Assembly (NCBI GenBank): GCA_946415245.1
Contig: CAMKRS010000007.1
Coordinates: 22,286-86,285, forward strand
DNA: 64,000 nt
Source of the DNA: an uncultured Prevotella sp.
GTDB lineage: Bacteria > Bacteroidota > Bacteroidia > Bacteroidales > Bacteroidaceae
Direction of reading: 5' to 3'
In this document: piece by piece, positions 51,273-59,455 of the stretch
Layout of the letters: each line of letters opens with the position of its first letter
How positions within the stretch are numbered: the first letter of the stretch is position 1
Translations under genes and position numbers: made by a program
Notes under the pieces: model-generated
Databases searched by the model: none
What the model was told of the DNA's origin: nothing
The model's input: only the letters and a program-made list of their open reading frames with translations

Positions 51273-52092
51273 CCCGTAGTTGCCAGAAGGCTACAGCAGC
51301 AGCTGCGGCTACATTCAGTGAGTCAACACCGTGTGCCATCGGTATGCGTACCACATAGTCGGCTCCGTTGATGGTCTCCTGGGGTAACCCATCACCTTCT
51401 GTACCCATGATGATGGCCAGTCTCTCTACACAGGCTACCATAGCATCGTCAATGGATACCGATTGGTCTGTGAGTGCCATCGCAGCCGTCTTAAAACCGT
51501 AGTTATGCAGCGTGTCATAGCAGTCCAGCCAGGTCCAAGGTACGAGAAACACACTGCCCATCGATACGCGGACAGCCCTGCGGTTCAGAGGGTCGCAGCT
51601 GTTTCTCGTCAGCAATACGGCATCAATGTCGAGTGCAGCAGCTGAACGGAAGATTGCACCGATATTCGTAGTATCTACCACACCATCGATTACCACGATG
51701 CGTTTCTGTTTGTGTGTGGTCTCAGATGTCGTTAGGGCTTGCAGCAGTTTACTGGCGCTCTGTTCCTGTGGTCTTCGCATGGCGCAGAGTACTCCTCGTG
51801 TCAGCGTATAGCCCGTCAGTTGCTCCAACAATGCTCTCTTGCCAGTATACACAGGTATCTCCCCACATTGTGCAATGATGGCTTGGGCATCGCCTTCGAT
51901 ATGGCGTTGTTCACAAAGCAGTGCCACGGGTTCATAACCGGCATTCAGTGCCACCTGTATCACCTTAGGGCTCTCTGCGATGAAGATGCCTTTCTGTGGC
52001 TCAACCTTGTTGCGAAGTTGGGCTTCTGTCAGTGTGGAGAACAACTCTACACCGGATTCCGTCAGTGATGATATCTCTATGATCCTTGCCAT
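51262..52092 (-). CDS. TrmH/SpoU-family RNA methyltransferase
   Basis: 276 residues. An N-terminal substrate-binding domain (about 1-110) and a SPOUT domain with the three motifs VDTTNIGAIFRSAAAL, IIMGTEGDGLP and IPMAHGVDSLNVAAAAAVA. 2'-O-ribose methylation of rRNA or tRNA; the target cannot be told. It overlaps queA tail to tail. Confidence 0.9.
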   Translation of the reverse strand: MARIIEISSLTESGVELFSTLTEAQLRNKVEPQKGIFIAESPKVIQVALNAGYEPVALLCEQRHIEGDAQAIIAQCGEIPVYTGKRALLEQLTGYTLTRGVLCAMRRPQEQSASKLLQALTTSETTHKQKRIVVIDGVVDTTNIGAIFRSAAALDIDAVLLTRNSCDPLNRRAVRVSMGSVFLVPWTWLDCYDTLHNYGFKTAAMALTDQSVSIDDAMVACVERLAIIMGTEGDGLPQETINGADYVVRIPMAHGVDSLNVAAAAAVAFWQLRAKE

Positions 52093-52099
52093 CAGATGA

Positions 52100-52999
52100 T
52101 TAATTACGTAATACTACGCATGCCCAGTCGTTGTCTTCTTCCTGCGCCACCAGCTTCATTCCCAGACTCTGTGCTTTTTCCGTGAGCATCGGGATGTCTG
52201 CGGTATAGAATCCGCTTAATATCAGCTGTGCGCCTGGTGCCATCTTCTCATGCATCATCGGCATATCAGCCAACAGAATATTTCGGTTGATATTCGCCAT
52301 CACAAGGTCGAAGGAACCTTCCACCTCTTTTAATATATTGACATCACCCAACAGCGAGGTGAACCTGTCGTCCACGCGGTTAATCACAGCATTGTGGCGG
52401 GCATTGTCTGCGCTCCATTCGTCGATATCATAGCCAACAGCTTCGCTCGCACCCAGTTTCAACGCGCAGATAGCCAGTATTCCCGTGCCCGTTCCGCAGT
52501 CGAGGACTTTTAGAGGTGAGAGATAAGAGGTAAGAGGTGAGAGATTACCGAAGAGATCGAGTAGGGTAGAACAGATCATCCTTGTTGTCTCGTGGGTACC
52601 GGTACCGAAGGCCAGCTTCGCATCGATTTCTATTGTGATGTCTTGATCTGTGATGTTAACAGGCAGATGCCTTCCATCGTGTATAATAATACCTCTTCCA
52701 TCTTCCATCTTTCTTCTTACTTCTATCGGTTCAAACCCTTCCTGTTCCCACTGCTCGTTCCAGTCTTTGTCTTCTGCCTCGCGAACATTATAGTTAATAC
52801 TAATACCATCGAAGGGGAAATCCTCTATCGTCTCTTTGAGTGTCTGTTCGTTGAAAAGTGCCTGTTGCACATAGCCCGTCAGACCATCCTCCGTCTCCAT
52901 GAACGTCTCAAACCCAACTTCTCCCGCCAATGCTGCCAACACATCGCAGGCATCGGTAGAGTAGGGGCTCAGGGTGAATGCTACTTCGAAATATTTCAT
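52100..52999 (-). CDS. prmA: Ribosomal protein L11 methyltransferase
   Basis: 299 residues from the KYFEVAFTL start; the longer frame to 53023 lies in the promoter. Methyltransferase motifs: LAFGTGTHETTRM, VLDCGTGTGILAI (SAM binding), VMANINRNILL. Two repeat-derived insertions are visible: SPLTSYLSPL just before motif I (52513-52547) and VRRKMEDGRG near residue 97 (52695-52722). The protein should still fold since both are in loops. Confidence 0.92.
   Translation of the reverse strand: MKYFEVAFTLSPYSTDACDVLAALAGEVGFETFMETEDGLTGYVQQALFNEQTLKETIEDFPFDGISINYNVREAEDKDWNEQWEQEGFEPIEVRRKMEDGRGIIIHDGRHLPVNITDQDITIEIDAKLAFGTGTHETTRMICSTLLDLFGNLSPLTSYLSPLKVLDCGTGTGILAICALKLGASEAVGYDIDEWSADNARHNAVINRVDDRFTSLLGDVNILKEVEGSFDLVMANINRNILLADMPMMHEKMAPGAQLILSGFYTADIPMLTEKAQSLGMKLVAQEEDNDWACVVLRN
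52513..52547 (+). repeat. GAGGTGA-type heptamer repeat inside prmA
   Basis: Units: GAGGTGA GAGATAA GAGGTAA GAGGTGA GAGATTA. The plus strand is full of stops; the coding (minus) strand reads LSPLTSYLSPL. Confidence 0.8.
52695..52722 (+). repeat. CTTCCAT-type heptamer repeat inside prmA
   Basis: Four units: CTTCCAT CTTCCAT CTTTCTT CTTACTT, again 28 bp. The coding strand reads EVRRKMEDG. Confidence 0.7.
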
Positions 53000-53020
53000 A
53001 TCGTATGTTAAATTTTGGTG

Positions 53021-53028
53021 CAAATTTA
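53021..53028 (-). promoter_or_regulatory. -7 element of prmA
   Basis: Minus strand TAAATTTG, 21 bases before the prmA start. The spacing favours the ATG at 52999 over the upstream one. Confidence 0.6.
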
Positions 53029-53070
53029 CAAAAAATAGGGAAAATCCTATCGTGGTTTAGGGTTTTTCCT

Positions 53071-53078
53071 TATTTTTG
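53071..53078 (+). promoter_or_regulatory. -7 element of the Trp/Tyr-rich protein gene
   Basis: TATTTTTG with a weak -33 region, 51 bases before the start at 53130. Confidence 0.5.
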
Positions 53079-53129
53079 CAGTAAAATTGTGAGTAATTTT
53101 GCATCGTGAACAATTAAAACATATAGAAA

Positions 53130-54125
53130 ATGAAGAAACTGATCCTTATCTCGTTACTCATCGGGGCCCTGCCTCTTTCGATGGTGGCCCAAGATGACGA
53201 TCTCTACTTCGTTCCGAAAAAGAAGAGCGCAGTAGAGAAAGTGAACGACCATTACGGTCTGCCTCGCGAGACATATTATAGCGGGAGCAACCGTAGTGTT
53301 GACGACTATAACCGTCGGATGAGTACATATGTGCCCATCGACTCCGCTCTGTCAGATACGATTGCTTTCAGTGGGGAGTTGGGTGTCTATCCCGATTCTC
53401 TCGATGACTACCAGTTGACACGTAAGATGGAGCGTTTCGACGACTATAGTCTCTCCGACAATGCTGCTTATTGGGCAGGCTATCAGGAGGGTCGCCACGA
53501 TCTGTGGTGGCATTCGCCTTGGTATTATCGCACCTATGGTTGGTATAACTGGTATGATCCCTGGTATTACACCAGCTGGCGTTATGGTTTCTATGATCCT
53601 TGGTATTATGGTCCAATAGGTTGGTATAATGGCTGGTATACTGGTTGGTACGATCCTTGGTATTATGATTACTACTATATGTGGGGCTATCCCTATTATC
53701 GTTACGACTATGCTTACTGGGGTGGAGGCGGCCGCATTGGAAGTTATAACAACCACGCAGGCACTATCCATCTGGATCGTGGCAACATGAATGGTCGTAT
53801 TTACTCTTCTAACGTTGCAGGTGGTAGTCATAACAATGCCAGTACACGTCTTGGAGCCCAGCGCACCAGTAGCTTGCGCAACCGTACTGTGGGCAACCAT
53901 AGTGCCTATACGTCCAATACCACGAACAGTCGTACAAGTCGTACTGCAGCCGAAACTACCCGTCGTGCAACCACGACTTATACACCGAGTAACACCAGTA
54001 GCGGTGGTAATATCGGAGGTGGTGGCTTCAGCAGTGGCGGTGCCCGTTCTTCAGGTGGAGGCGGTGGCTTCAGTGGTGGCGGTGGAGGCCGTTCTGCTGG
54101 TGGCCATGCAGGTGGACGCAGATAA
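53130..54125 (+). CDS. Secreted Trp/Tyr-rich and Gly-rich protein, function unknown
   Basis: 331 residues with signal peptide LILISLLIGALPLSMVAQ. Residues about 120-200 are built of repeats such as WYDPWYY, YGWYNWY, WYTGWYDPWYY, with about half Trp or Tyr. The C-terminal 110 residues are Ser/Thr/Asn/Arg-rich and end in glycine stretches (SGGGGGFSGGGGG). Related short motifs occur in Bacteroidetes hypothetical proteins. It may be an envelope or cell-surface structural protein. It is linked to the FadL-like gene by a heptamer element. Confidence 0.75.
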   Translation: MKKLILISLLIGALPLSMVAQDDDLYFVPKKKSAVEKVNDHYGLPRETYYSGSNRSVDDYNRRMSTYVPIDSALSDTIAFSGELGVYPDSLDDYQLTRKMERFDDYSLSDNAAYWAGYQEGRHDLWWHSPWYYRTYGWYNWYDPWYYTSWRYGFYDPWYYGPIGWYNGWYTGWYDPWYYDYYYMWGYPYYRYDYAYWGGGGRIGSYNNHAGTIHLDRGNMNGRIYSSNVAGGSHNNASTRLGAQRTSSLRNRTVGNHSAYTSNTTNSRTSRTAAETTRRATTTYTPSNTSSGGNIGGGGFSSGGARSSGGGGGFSGGGGGRSAGGHAGGRR

Positions 54126-54126
54126 T

Positions 54127-54154
54127 ATGAATAGTGAACAGTTAATAGTGAATA
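54127..54154 (+). repeat. GTGAATA tetra-heptamer element, copy 7
   Basis: Units: ATGAATA GTGAACA GTTAATA GTGAATA, then a further GTGAGAA. Between the Trp/Tyr-rich gene and the porin gene. Confidence 0.8.
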
Positions 54155-54166
54155 GTGAGAAATAGT

Positions 54167-55777
54167 ATGAAGAAGATATTTTTCGCAGCTTTGGCTATGG
54201 CAGTCGTCCTGCCAGCCGCTGCACAGGATACTTACGAAAGTGCCCGTCTGCTGGGTGGCGACCTCAACGGTACAGCCCGCTATGTGGGTATGGGTGGTGC
54301 GATGGAGGCTTTGGGAGCCGATATCTCCACCACGAGTTCCAACCCTGCTGGTATCGGTCTGTTCCGCCACTCTACCATGAGTGCAGGCTTCGGATTGGTG
54401 TCTCAGGCAGATGCTAAGGAGTTTGATGGTCGCAGCACCACCAACATGAGTTTCGACCAGGCAGGCTTCGTTTATTCGATGCGTATGGACCGCTCGTCGT
54501 TCCTCAATTTTGCGTTCAACTACCATAAGAGCCGTAATTTCAATCAGATTCTCTCTGTGGCCGACCATGCCATCCAGAATGCATCTTCGAATGCCATCAC
54601 GGCCGAGAAGGATTTACAGGGCTACTACAGTCTCGGTGTGAGCACTGATGGCTATCTGTTGGGTTACAAGTCACCCACTAGCTCGCAGCGCACGCTTAAC
54701 TTCAGCCAGCTCGATTACCTGAATGCCAATGTGCTGGCTGATGAGGTGCCTATCGATGAAACCGAACGGCTCTCTTACGACCTGGTGCTTTACGGTATGG
54801 ATGCCGATGCCTATAATTTCGACCGCGCCCATCGTGGCTGGATCAATGAGTTCGACTTCACCCTCAGCGGTAATTCCGATGATCGTTTCTACTGGGGTGT
54901 CACCGTTGGTATCTACGATGTGAAATACAAGGGCTATAGCGAGTATACCGAAGGCCTGCGCTTCACCGACGGCACCGATGGCGGTATTGTCAGCTATGGT
55001 GACTATCGTAAGATTAATGGTACAGGTGTCGACATGAAGTTTGGTATCATTGCCCGTCCTGTGGAATATTCACCCTTCCGTATAGGCTTGTATGTCAACA
55101 CGCCCACCTGGTACGACCTGACCACTGAGAATACCACTGCCCTCATAAATCAGAGTGCGCTTGGTTCGTGTCTCGATGGTACTTATATCGAAGGTGGCGA
55201 TATCGATAACTCATACAAGTTCCGTTTCTATACCCCTTGGAAGTTTGGTCTCAGCTTGGGACATACCATTGGCAAAAACCTCGCCCTTGGTGCTACTTAC
55301 GAGTTCTCCGACTATGGTGCCAGCCAGAACCGCGTGAAGGACGGTCAGGATGACTGGGGCTACGAAGATTCTTATAAGGACAACGTCATGAAGCAAAACA
55401 CTGAGGATGTACTGAAGGGCGTTTCTACGCTGAAGGTGGGTCTCGAGTATAAGCCCATTCCCGAATTGGCCCTGCGTGCAGGTTACAACTACATCTCTGC
55501 AGCCTATGCTGAGAATGGTGTGCGCGACCAGACGCTCGATTCCTACGGTGTGATGTATGCCTCTACCTCCGACTATGTCAACTGGAAGGCTACCAACCGC
55601 TTCACTGCAGGAATAGGTTGTAAGGTAGGTAATATGAATCTTGATGCATCTTATCAGTACAGCACTACCGATGGTGATTTCTATCCCTTCCAGCCCAATA
55701 TCGTTGGAGGTGTAGCACCCGCCAGTGTGAGCAACAAGCGTCATCAGGTACTCTTCACGCTCGGATATACCTTCTGA
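54167..55777 (+). CDS. OmpP1/FadL-like outer membrane protein
   Basis: 536 residues from ATG 54167; the ATG at 54155 would add four residues next to the repeat. Signal peptide FFAALAMAVVLPAAAQ. The N-terminus ARYVGMGGAMEALGADISTTSSNPAG is the NPA-type signature of the OmpP1/FadL family. The barrel ends VLFTLGYTF with terminal Phe. Probably transports hydrophobic compounds; also annotated as hemin receptor in related species. Confidence 0.87.
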   Translation: MKKIFFAALAMAVVLPAAAQDTYESARLLGGDLNGTARYVGMGGAMEALGADISTTSSNPAGIGLFRHSTMSAGFGLVSQADAKEFDGRSTTNMSFDQAGFVYSMRMDRSSFLNFAFNYHKSRNFNQILSVADHAIQNASSNAITAEKDLQGYYSLGVSTDGYLLGYKSPTSSQRTLNFSQLDYLNANVLADEVPIDETERLSYDLVLYGMDADAYNFDRAHRGWINEFDFTLSGNSDDRFYWGVTVGIYDVKYKGYSEYTEGLRFTDGTDGGIVSYGDYRKINGTGVDMKFGIIARPVEYSPFRIGLYVNTPTWYDLTTENTTALINQSALGSCLDGTYIEGGDIDNSYKFRFYTPWKFGLSLGHTIGKNLALGATYEFSDYGASQNRVKDGQDDWGYEDSYKDNVMKQNTEDVLKGVSTLKVGLEYKPIPELALRAGYNYISAAYAENGVRDQTLDSYGVMYASTSDYVNWKATNRFTAGIGCKVGNMNLDASYQYSTTDGDFYPFQPNIVGGVAPASVSNKRHQVLFTLGYTF

Positions 55778-55807
55778 CAAAAAGAGGTTCTTGAAATAGT
55801 TCAAACT

Positions 55808-55833
55808 AAAAACCCGTCGATTGGCGGGTTTTT
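55808..55833 (+). terminator. Intrinsic terminator after the FadL-like gene
   Basis: AAAAACCCG (55808-55816) pairs with CGGGTTTTT (55825-55833), followed by more Ts. Confidence 0.88.
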
Positions 55834-55843
55834 TTGTGTTTTT

Positions 55844-55875
55844 TTTGCTAGAATCACTAAAAAATACTACCTTTG
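55844..55875 (+). promoter_or_regulatory. Promoter of the ior operon
   Basis: TTTG (55844-55847), 20 bases, TACCTTTG (55868-55875), 28 bases before iorA. Confidence 0.85.
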
Positions 55876-55903
55876 CAGGCAGAAACTTTAATCAGACACA
55901 GAA

Positions 55904-57511
55904 ATGAAAAAGCTTTTATTGGGAGATGAGGCGATTGCACAGGGTGCGTTGGATGCAGGCCTGAGTGGTGTCTATGCCTATCCGGGCACTCCCTCTACTG
56001 AGATTACAGAGTATATCCAGGACTCTCCGCTGGCCAAGGAACGCGGTGTACACAGCCGTTGGTCGACCAATGAGAAGACGGCTATGGAGGCCGCTCTCGG
56101 TATGTCGTATATGGGCAAGCGGGCACTGGTGTGTATGAAACATGTGGGACTGAACGTCTGCGCTGACCCGTTTGTCAACTCAGCGATGACAGGTACCAAT
56201 GGCGGTATCATCGTGCTGGTGGCCGATGATCCCTCGATGCACTCGTCGCAAGACGAGCAGGATTCGCGTTTCTATGGCAAGTTTGCGATGATCCCTACGT
56301 TGGAGCCCAGCAGTCAGCAGGAGGCCTACGATATGATGGCTGAGGCTTACGAGCTGTCAGAGCAGATGCACCTGCCCGTATTGATGCGTGTGACCACCCG
56401 TATGGCACACTCCCGTGCAGTGGTGGAGGTAAAGGACACACCCCGTGAGCAGAACGAGTTGAACTACGATGCCCAGGCCTCTAACTGGGTACTGCTGCCT
56501 GCCTTCGCCCGCAAGCGTAATGTGGTGGTGACGGGTCAGCAGCCGATCCTGGAACAGATGGCGGTAGACAGTAAATATAATAAGTATATAGACGGCAATG
56601 ACCATAAGCTGGGTATCATCGCCAGCGGTATCGCCTACAACTATCTGATGGAGTGCTTCCCCAATGGTTGTCCTTATCCCGTGCTGAAGATCTCGCAGTA
56701 TCCGCTGCCAAAGAAGCTGATTCGTCGTATGACAGACGATTGCGAATATGTGTTGATTGCCGAAGAAGGTCAGCCGTTTATCGAGGACCAGGTGCGTGGT
56801 GTGATGCCGGGCAATGCCGTTATCAAAGGTCGTCTCACGGGTGAGCTTCCTCGTACGGGCGAACTCAATCCTGACTTCCTGAAGAAGGCCCTCGGTATCG
56901 AGAGCGGCGAGAGTTATGCTCCCTGTGAGGATGTCACACCCCGTCCGCCTGCATTGTGTCAGGGTTGTGGACACCGTGATGTGTATACCGCCCTTAACGA
57001 GGTGTTAAAGGAATACCCGCAGGCCCGTGTGTTTGGTGATATCGGTTGTTACACGCTCGGTTTCTTACCGCCTTACAAGGCCATCCACTCTTGTGTCGAT
57101 ATGGGTGCCTCGATTACGATGGCGAAGGGTGCCTCGGATGCCGGACAGTGGCCTGCTGTGGCCATCATCGGTGACTCAACATTTACCCACTCAGGTATGA
57201 CGGGCTTGCTGGATGCCATCAACGAGAACGCGGATATCACCGTGATTATTTCTGACAATCTGACCACCGCTATGACTGGCGGACAGGATTCGGCAGGTAC
57301 TAATAAGTTCGAGGCTATCTGTAAGGGACTTGGTCTCTCTGAGGATCACCTGAAGGTGGTGAATCCCATCCCCAAGAACATGCCAGAGATCACGCAGGCC
57401 ATCCGTGATGAGATCAACTATCATGGTGTGAGTGTGATTATCCCTCGTCGTGAGTGTATGCAGACGCTGCAGCGTCACCTTAAGCAGAAAAAGGCCGCTG
57501 AGAAGAAATGA
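55904..57511 (+). CDS. iorA: Indolepyruvate ferredoxin oxidoreductase alpha subunit, without ferredoxin domain
   Basis: 535 residues. N-terminal pyrimidine-binding domain (LSGVYAYPGTPSTEITEYI), a central domain, and the C-terminal TPP-binding domain (CQGCGHRDVYTALNEVL, GDIGCYTLGFLPP, IGDSTFTHSGMTGL). Archaeal and clostridial IorA end in a two-cluster ferredoxin domain; here the protein stops after RRECMQTLQRHL with no CxxCxxC pattern. Converts aryl pyruvates to aryl-acyl-CoA, or the reverse for aromatic amino acid synthesis from aryl acids, as known from rumen bacteria. Confidence 0.9.
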   Translation: MKKLLLGDEAIAQGALDAGLSGVYAYPGTPSTEITEYIQDSPLAKERGVHSRWSTNEKTAMEAALGMSYMGKRALVCMKHVGLNVCADPFVNSAMTGTNGGIIVLVADDPSMHSSQDEQDSRFYGKFAMIPTLEPSSQQEAYDMMAEAYELSEQMHLPVLMRVTTRMAHSRAVVEVKDTPREQNELNYDAQASNWVLLPAFARKRNVVVTGQQPILEQMAVDSKYNKYIDGNDHKLGIIASGIAYNYLMECFPNGCPYPVLKISQYPLPKKLIRRMTDDCEYVLIAEEGQPFIEDQVRGVMPGNAVIKGRLTGELPRTGELNPDFLKKALGIESGESYAPCEDVTPRPPALCQGCGHRDVYTALNEVLKEYPQARVFGDIGCYTLGFLPPYKAIHSCVDMGASITMAKGASDAGQWPAVAIIGDSTFTHSGMTGLLDAINENADITVIISDNLTTAMTGGQDSAGTNKFEAICKGLGLSEDHLKVVNPIPKNMPEITQAIRDEINYHGVSVIIPRRECMQTLQRHLKQKKAAEKK

Positions 57512-57535
57512 ATAGTGAATAGTTAATAGTGAATA
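57508..57535 (+). repeat. GTGAATA tetra-heptamer element, copy 8
   Basis: Units: ATGAATA GTGAATA GTTAATA GTGAATA. It holds the iorA stop (57509-57511) and ends six bases before the iorB start. Confidence 0.85.
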
Positions 57536-57540
57536 GTTTT

Positions 57541-58113
57541 ATGAAAACAGATATCATTCTTTGCGGAGTAGGAGGACAGGGTATCCTCTCTATCGCCACT
57601 ATCATCGGTGAGGCCGCCATGAAGGAGAACCTCTATATCAAGCAGGCCGAGGTACACGGAATGTCGCAGCGTGGTGGTGATGTGCAGTCCAACCTGCGTA
57701 TCTCCAGCAACCCCATTGCCAGCGACCTGATTGCTCTCGGAGGAGCTGATGTGATTATCTCGATGGAGCCCATGGAGGCCCTGCGTTATCTGCCGTTCCT
57801 GGCTAAGGACGGATGGATCATCACCTCGAGTGCACCCTTCGTGAACATCCCCAATTATCCTGACATTGAGCAGATCAAAGCCGATCTCGCCAAGATCAAG
57901 AATGTGATTGTGCTCGACATCGAACAGGCTGCGAAGGACAATGGTGTTCCTCGTTCTGCTAACGTCATCTTGTTGGGTGCTGCCCAGAAGGCCCTCGGTA
58001 TTGAGTACGACAAGCTCGAGGATGCTATCCGTCGTGTGTTCGGACGTAAGGGCGAGGCCATCGTCGAAGCGAATATCAAGGCATTAGCCATCGGTAAACA
58101 AGCGCAGAAATAA
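57541..58113 (+). CDS. iorB: Indolepyruvate ferredoxin oxidoreductase beta subunit
   Basis: 190 residues from ATG 57541; a GTG at 57529 belongs to the heptamer element and is not a likely start. Gamma-type 2-oxoacid oxidoreductase domain: ILCGVGGQGILSIATIIGEAA and AEVHGMSQRGGDVQSNLRI. It overlaps the aminotransferase start by one base (TAATG). Confidence 0.93.
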   Translation: MKTDIILCGVGGQGILSIATIIGEAAMKENLYIKQAEVHGMSQRGGDVQSNLRISSNPIASDLIALGGADVIISMEPMEALRYLPFLAKDGWIITSSAPFVNIPNYPDIEQIKADLAKIKNVIVLDIEQAAKDNGVPRSANVILLGAAQKALGIEYDKLEDAIRRVFGRKGEAIVEANIKALAIGKQAQK

Positions 58114-59423
58114 TGAATACTCCTATAGATAAGAAAATTGTTGACGGCCTTGTGGCTGATCTCGGTATCAAGGACTTCGCCAAGGCCACGATCCGTGAGG
58201 TGAAGCAGGTAGCTGCGAAGGCTGAGAAAGCGAGTGGGGTAGAGTTCATCAAGATGGAGATGGGTATCCCAGGACTGCCTGCCGCTCAGGTGGGTGTCGA
58301 TGCCCAGATCCAAGCTTTGAAAGATGGTATTGCCCACTCCTATCCCGATATCCAGGGCGCCCCTGTGCTGAAAGAGGCTGCCTCGCAGTTTGTGAAGGCG
58401 TTCATCGGCATTGATATCAAGCCTGAGGGCTGTATCCCCGTGAGTGGTTCCATGCAGGGCACCTTCGCCTCGTTCCTCACCTGTTCGCAGCGTGATAAAC
58501 TGAAAGATACCGTACTCTTCATCGATCCGGGATTCCCCGTGCAGAAGATGCAGTTGGAGGTGATGGGTGTGAAGTACGAGACCTTCGATGTTTACAGCTA
58601 TCGTGGCGACAAACTGAAGGCCAAACTCGAAGGCTATCTCAAGCAGCGTAACATCTGTGCCATCGTTTATTCTAATCCCAATAACCCCTCGTGGATCTGT
58701 CTGCGTGAGGAGGAGTTGCAGACGATAGGTGAATTAGCCACACAGTACGACGTCATCGTGATGGAAGACTTGGCTTACTTCGCTATGGACTTCCGCAAGG
58801 ATCTCTCCACACCGTTCCAGCCACCATATCAGGCTACTGTGGCCCGTTATACGGATAATTACATGCTGCTCATCAGCGGTTCTAAGGCATTCAGCTATGC
58901 TGGCGAACGTATCGGTGTGACCTGTATCTCTGACGCTCTCTTCCATCGCCATTTTGATGCTTTGTCGGAGCGTTATCAGGGACTGCCCTTCGGACCTGTC
59001 TTCTCCACGCGTATGCTTTATGCCCTGAGTTCAGGTACCAGCCATAGTGCCCAGTATGCGATGGCTGCCATGTTGAAGGCTGCCTATGAGGGAAAGTATG
59101 ACTTCCGTAAGGAGATCAGTGTCTACGGTGAGCGTGCCAAGAAATTGAAGGAGATCTTCTGTCGTCATAACTTCTACGTGGTCTACGACAAGGACCTCGA
59201 CGAACCTATTGCCGATGGTTTCTATTTTACCATAGGCTATCCCGGTATGACCTCCGGACAACTCGCCCTCGAACTGATGTACTATGGTGTCTCTGCCATC
59301 TGTCTCATCACCTGTGGCTCGCAACAAGAGGGTCTGCGCGTGTGTACCTCGTTTATCGAGGATCATCAGTACGACCTGTTGGAAGAGCGCATGCAGATTT
59401 TCGAGGCTAACAACCCCAGATAA
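58113..59423 (+). CDS. PLP-dependent aminotransferase, class I/II
   Basis: 436 residues. Fold type I; YSNPNNPSWICLREEEL near residue 190 and the PLP lysine in LLISGSKAFSYAGERIG near 258. Its coupling to iorAB suggests it forms or uses the aryl pyruvates of that enzyme, so that the operon links aromatic amino acids with aryl-acetyl-CoA. Substrate inferred from context. Confidence 0.9.
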   Translation: MNTPIDKKIVDGLVADLGIKDFAKATIREVKQVAAKAEKASGVEFIKMEMGIPGLPAAQVGVDAQIQALKDGIAHSYPDIQGAPVLKEAASQFVKAFIGIDIKPEGCIPVSGSMQGTFASFLTCSQRDKLKDTVLFIDPGFPVQKMQLEVMGVKYETFDVYSYRGDKLKAKLEGYLKQRNICAIVYSNPNNPSWICLREEELQTIGELATQYDVIVMEDLAYFAMDFRKDLSTPFQPPYQATVARYTDNYMLLISGSKAFSYAGERIGVTCISDALFHRHFDALSERYQGLPFGPVFSTRMLYALSSGTSHSAQYAMAAMLKAAYEGKYDFRKEISVYGERAKKLKEIFCRHNFYVVYDKDLDEPIADGFYFTIGYPGMTSGQLALELMYYGVSAICLITCGSQQEGLRVCTSFIEDHQYDLLEERMQIFEANNPR

Positions 59424-59455
59424 TTTTCCTGTACACAATAAAAACTAAAAAGACT

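Noticed and set aside
53352..53900. Minus-strand ORF opposite the Trp/Tyr-rich gene with Ile/Val/Pro repeats
   Set aside because: Its repeats are the mirror of the WYDPWYY codons; no start signals or promoter.
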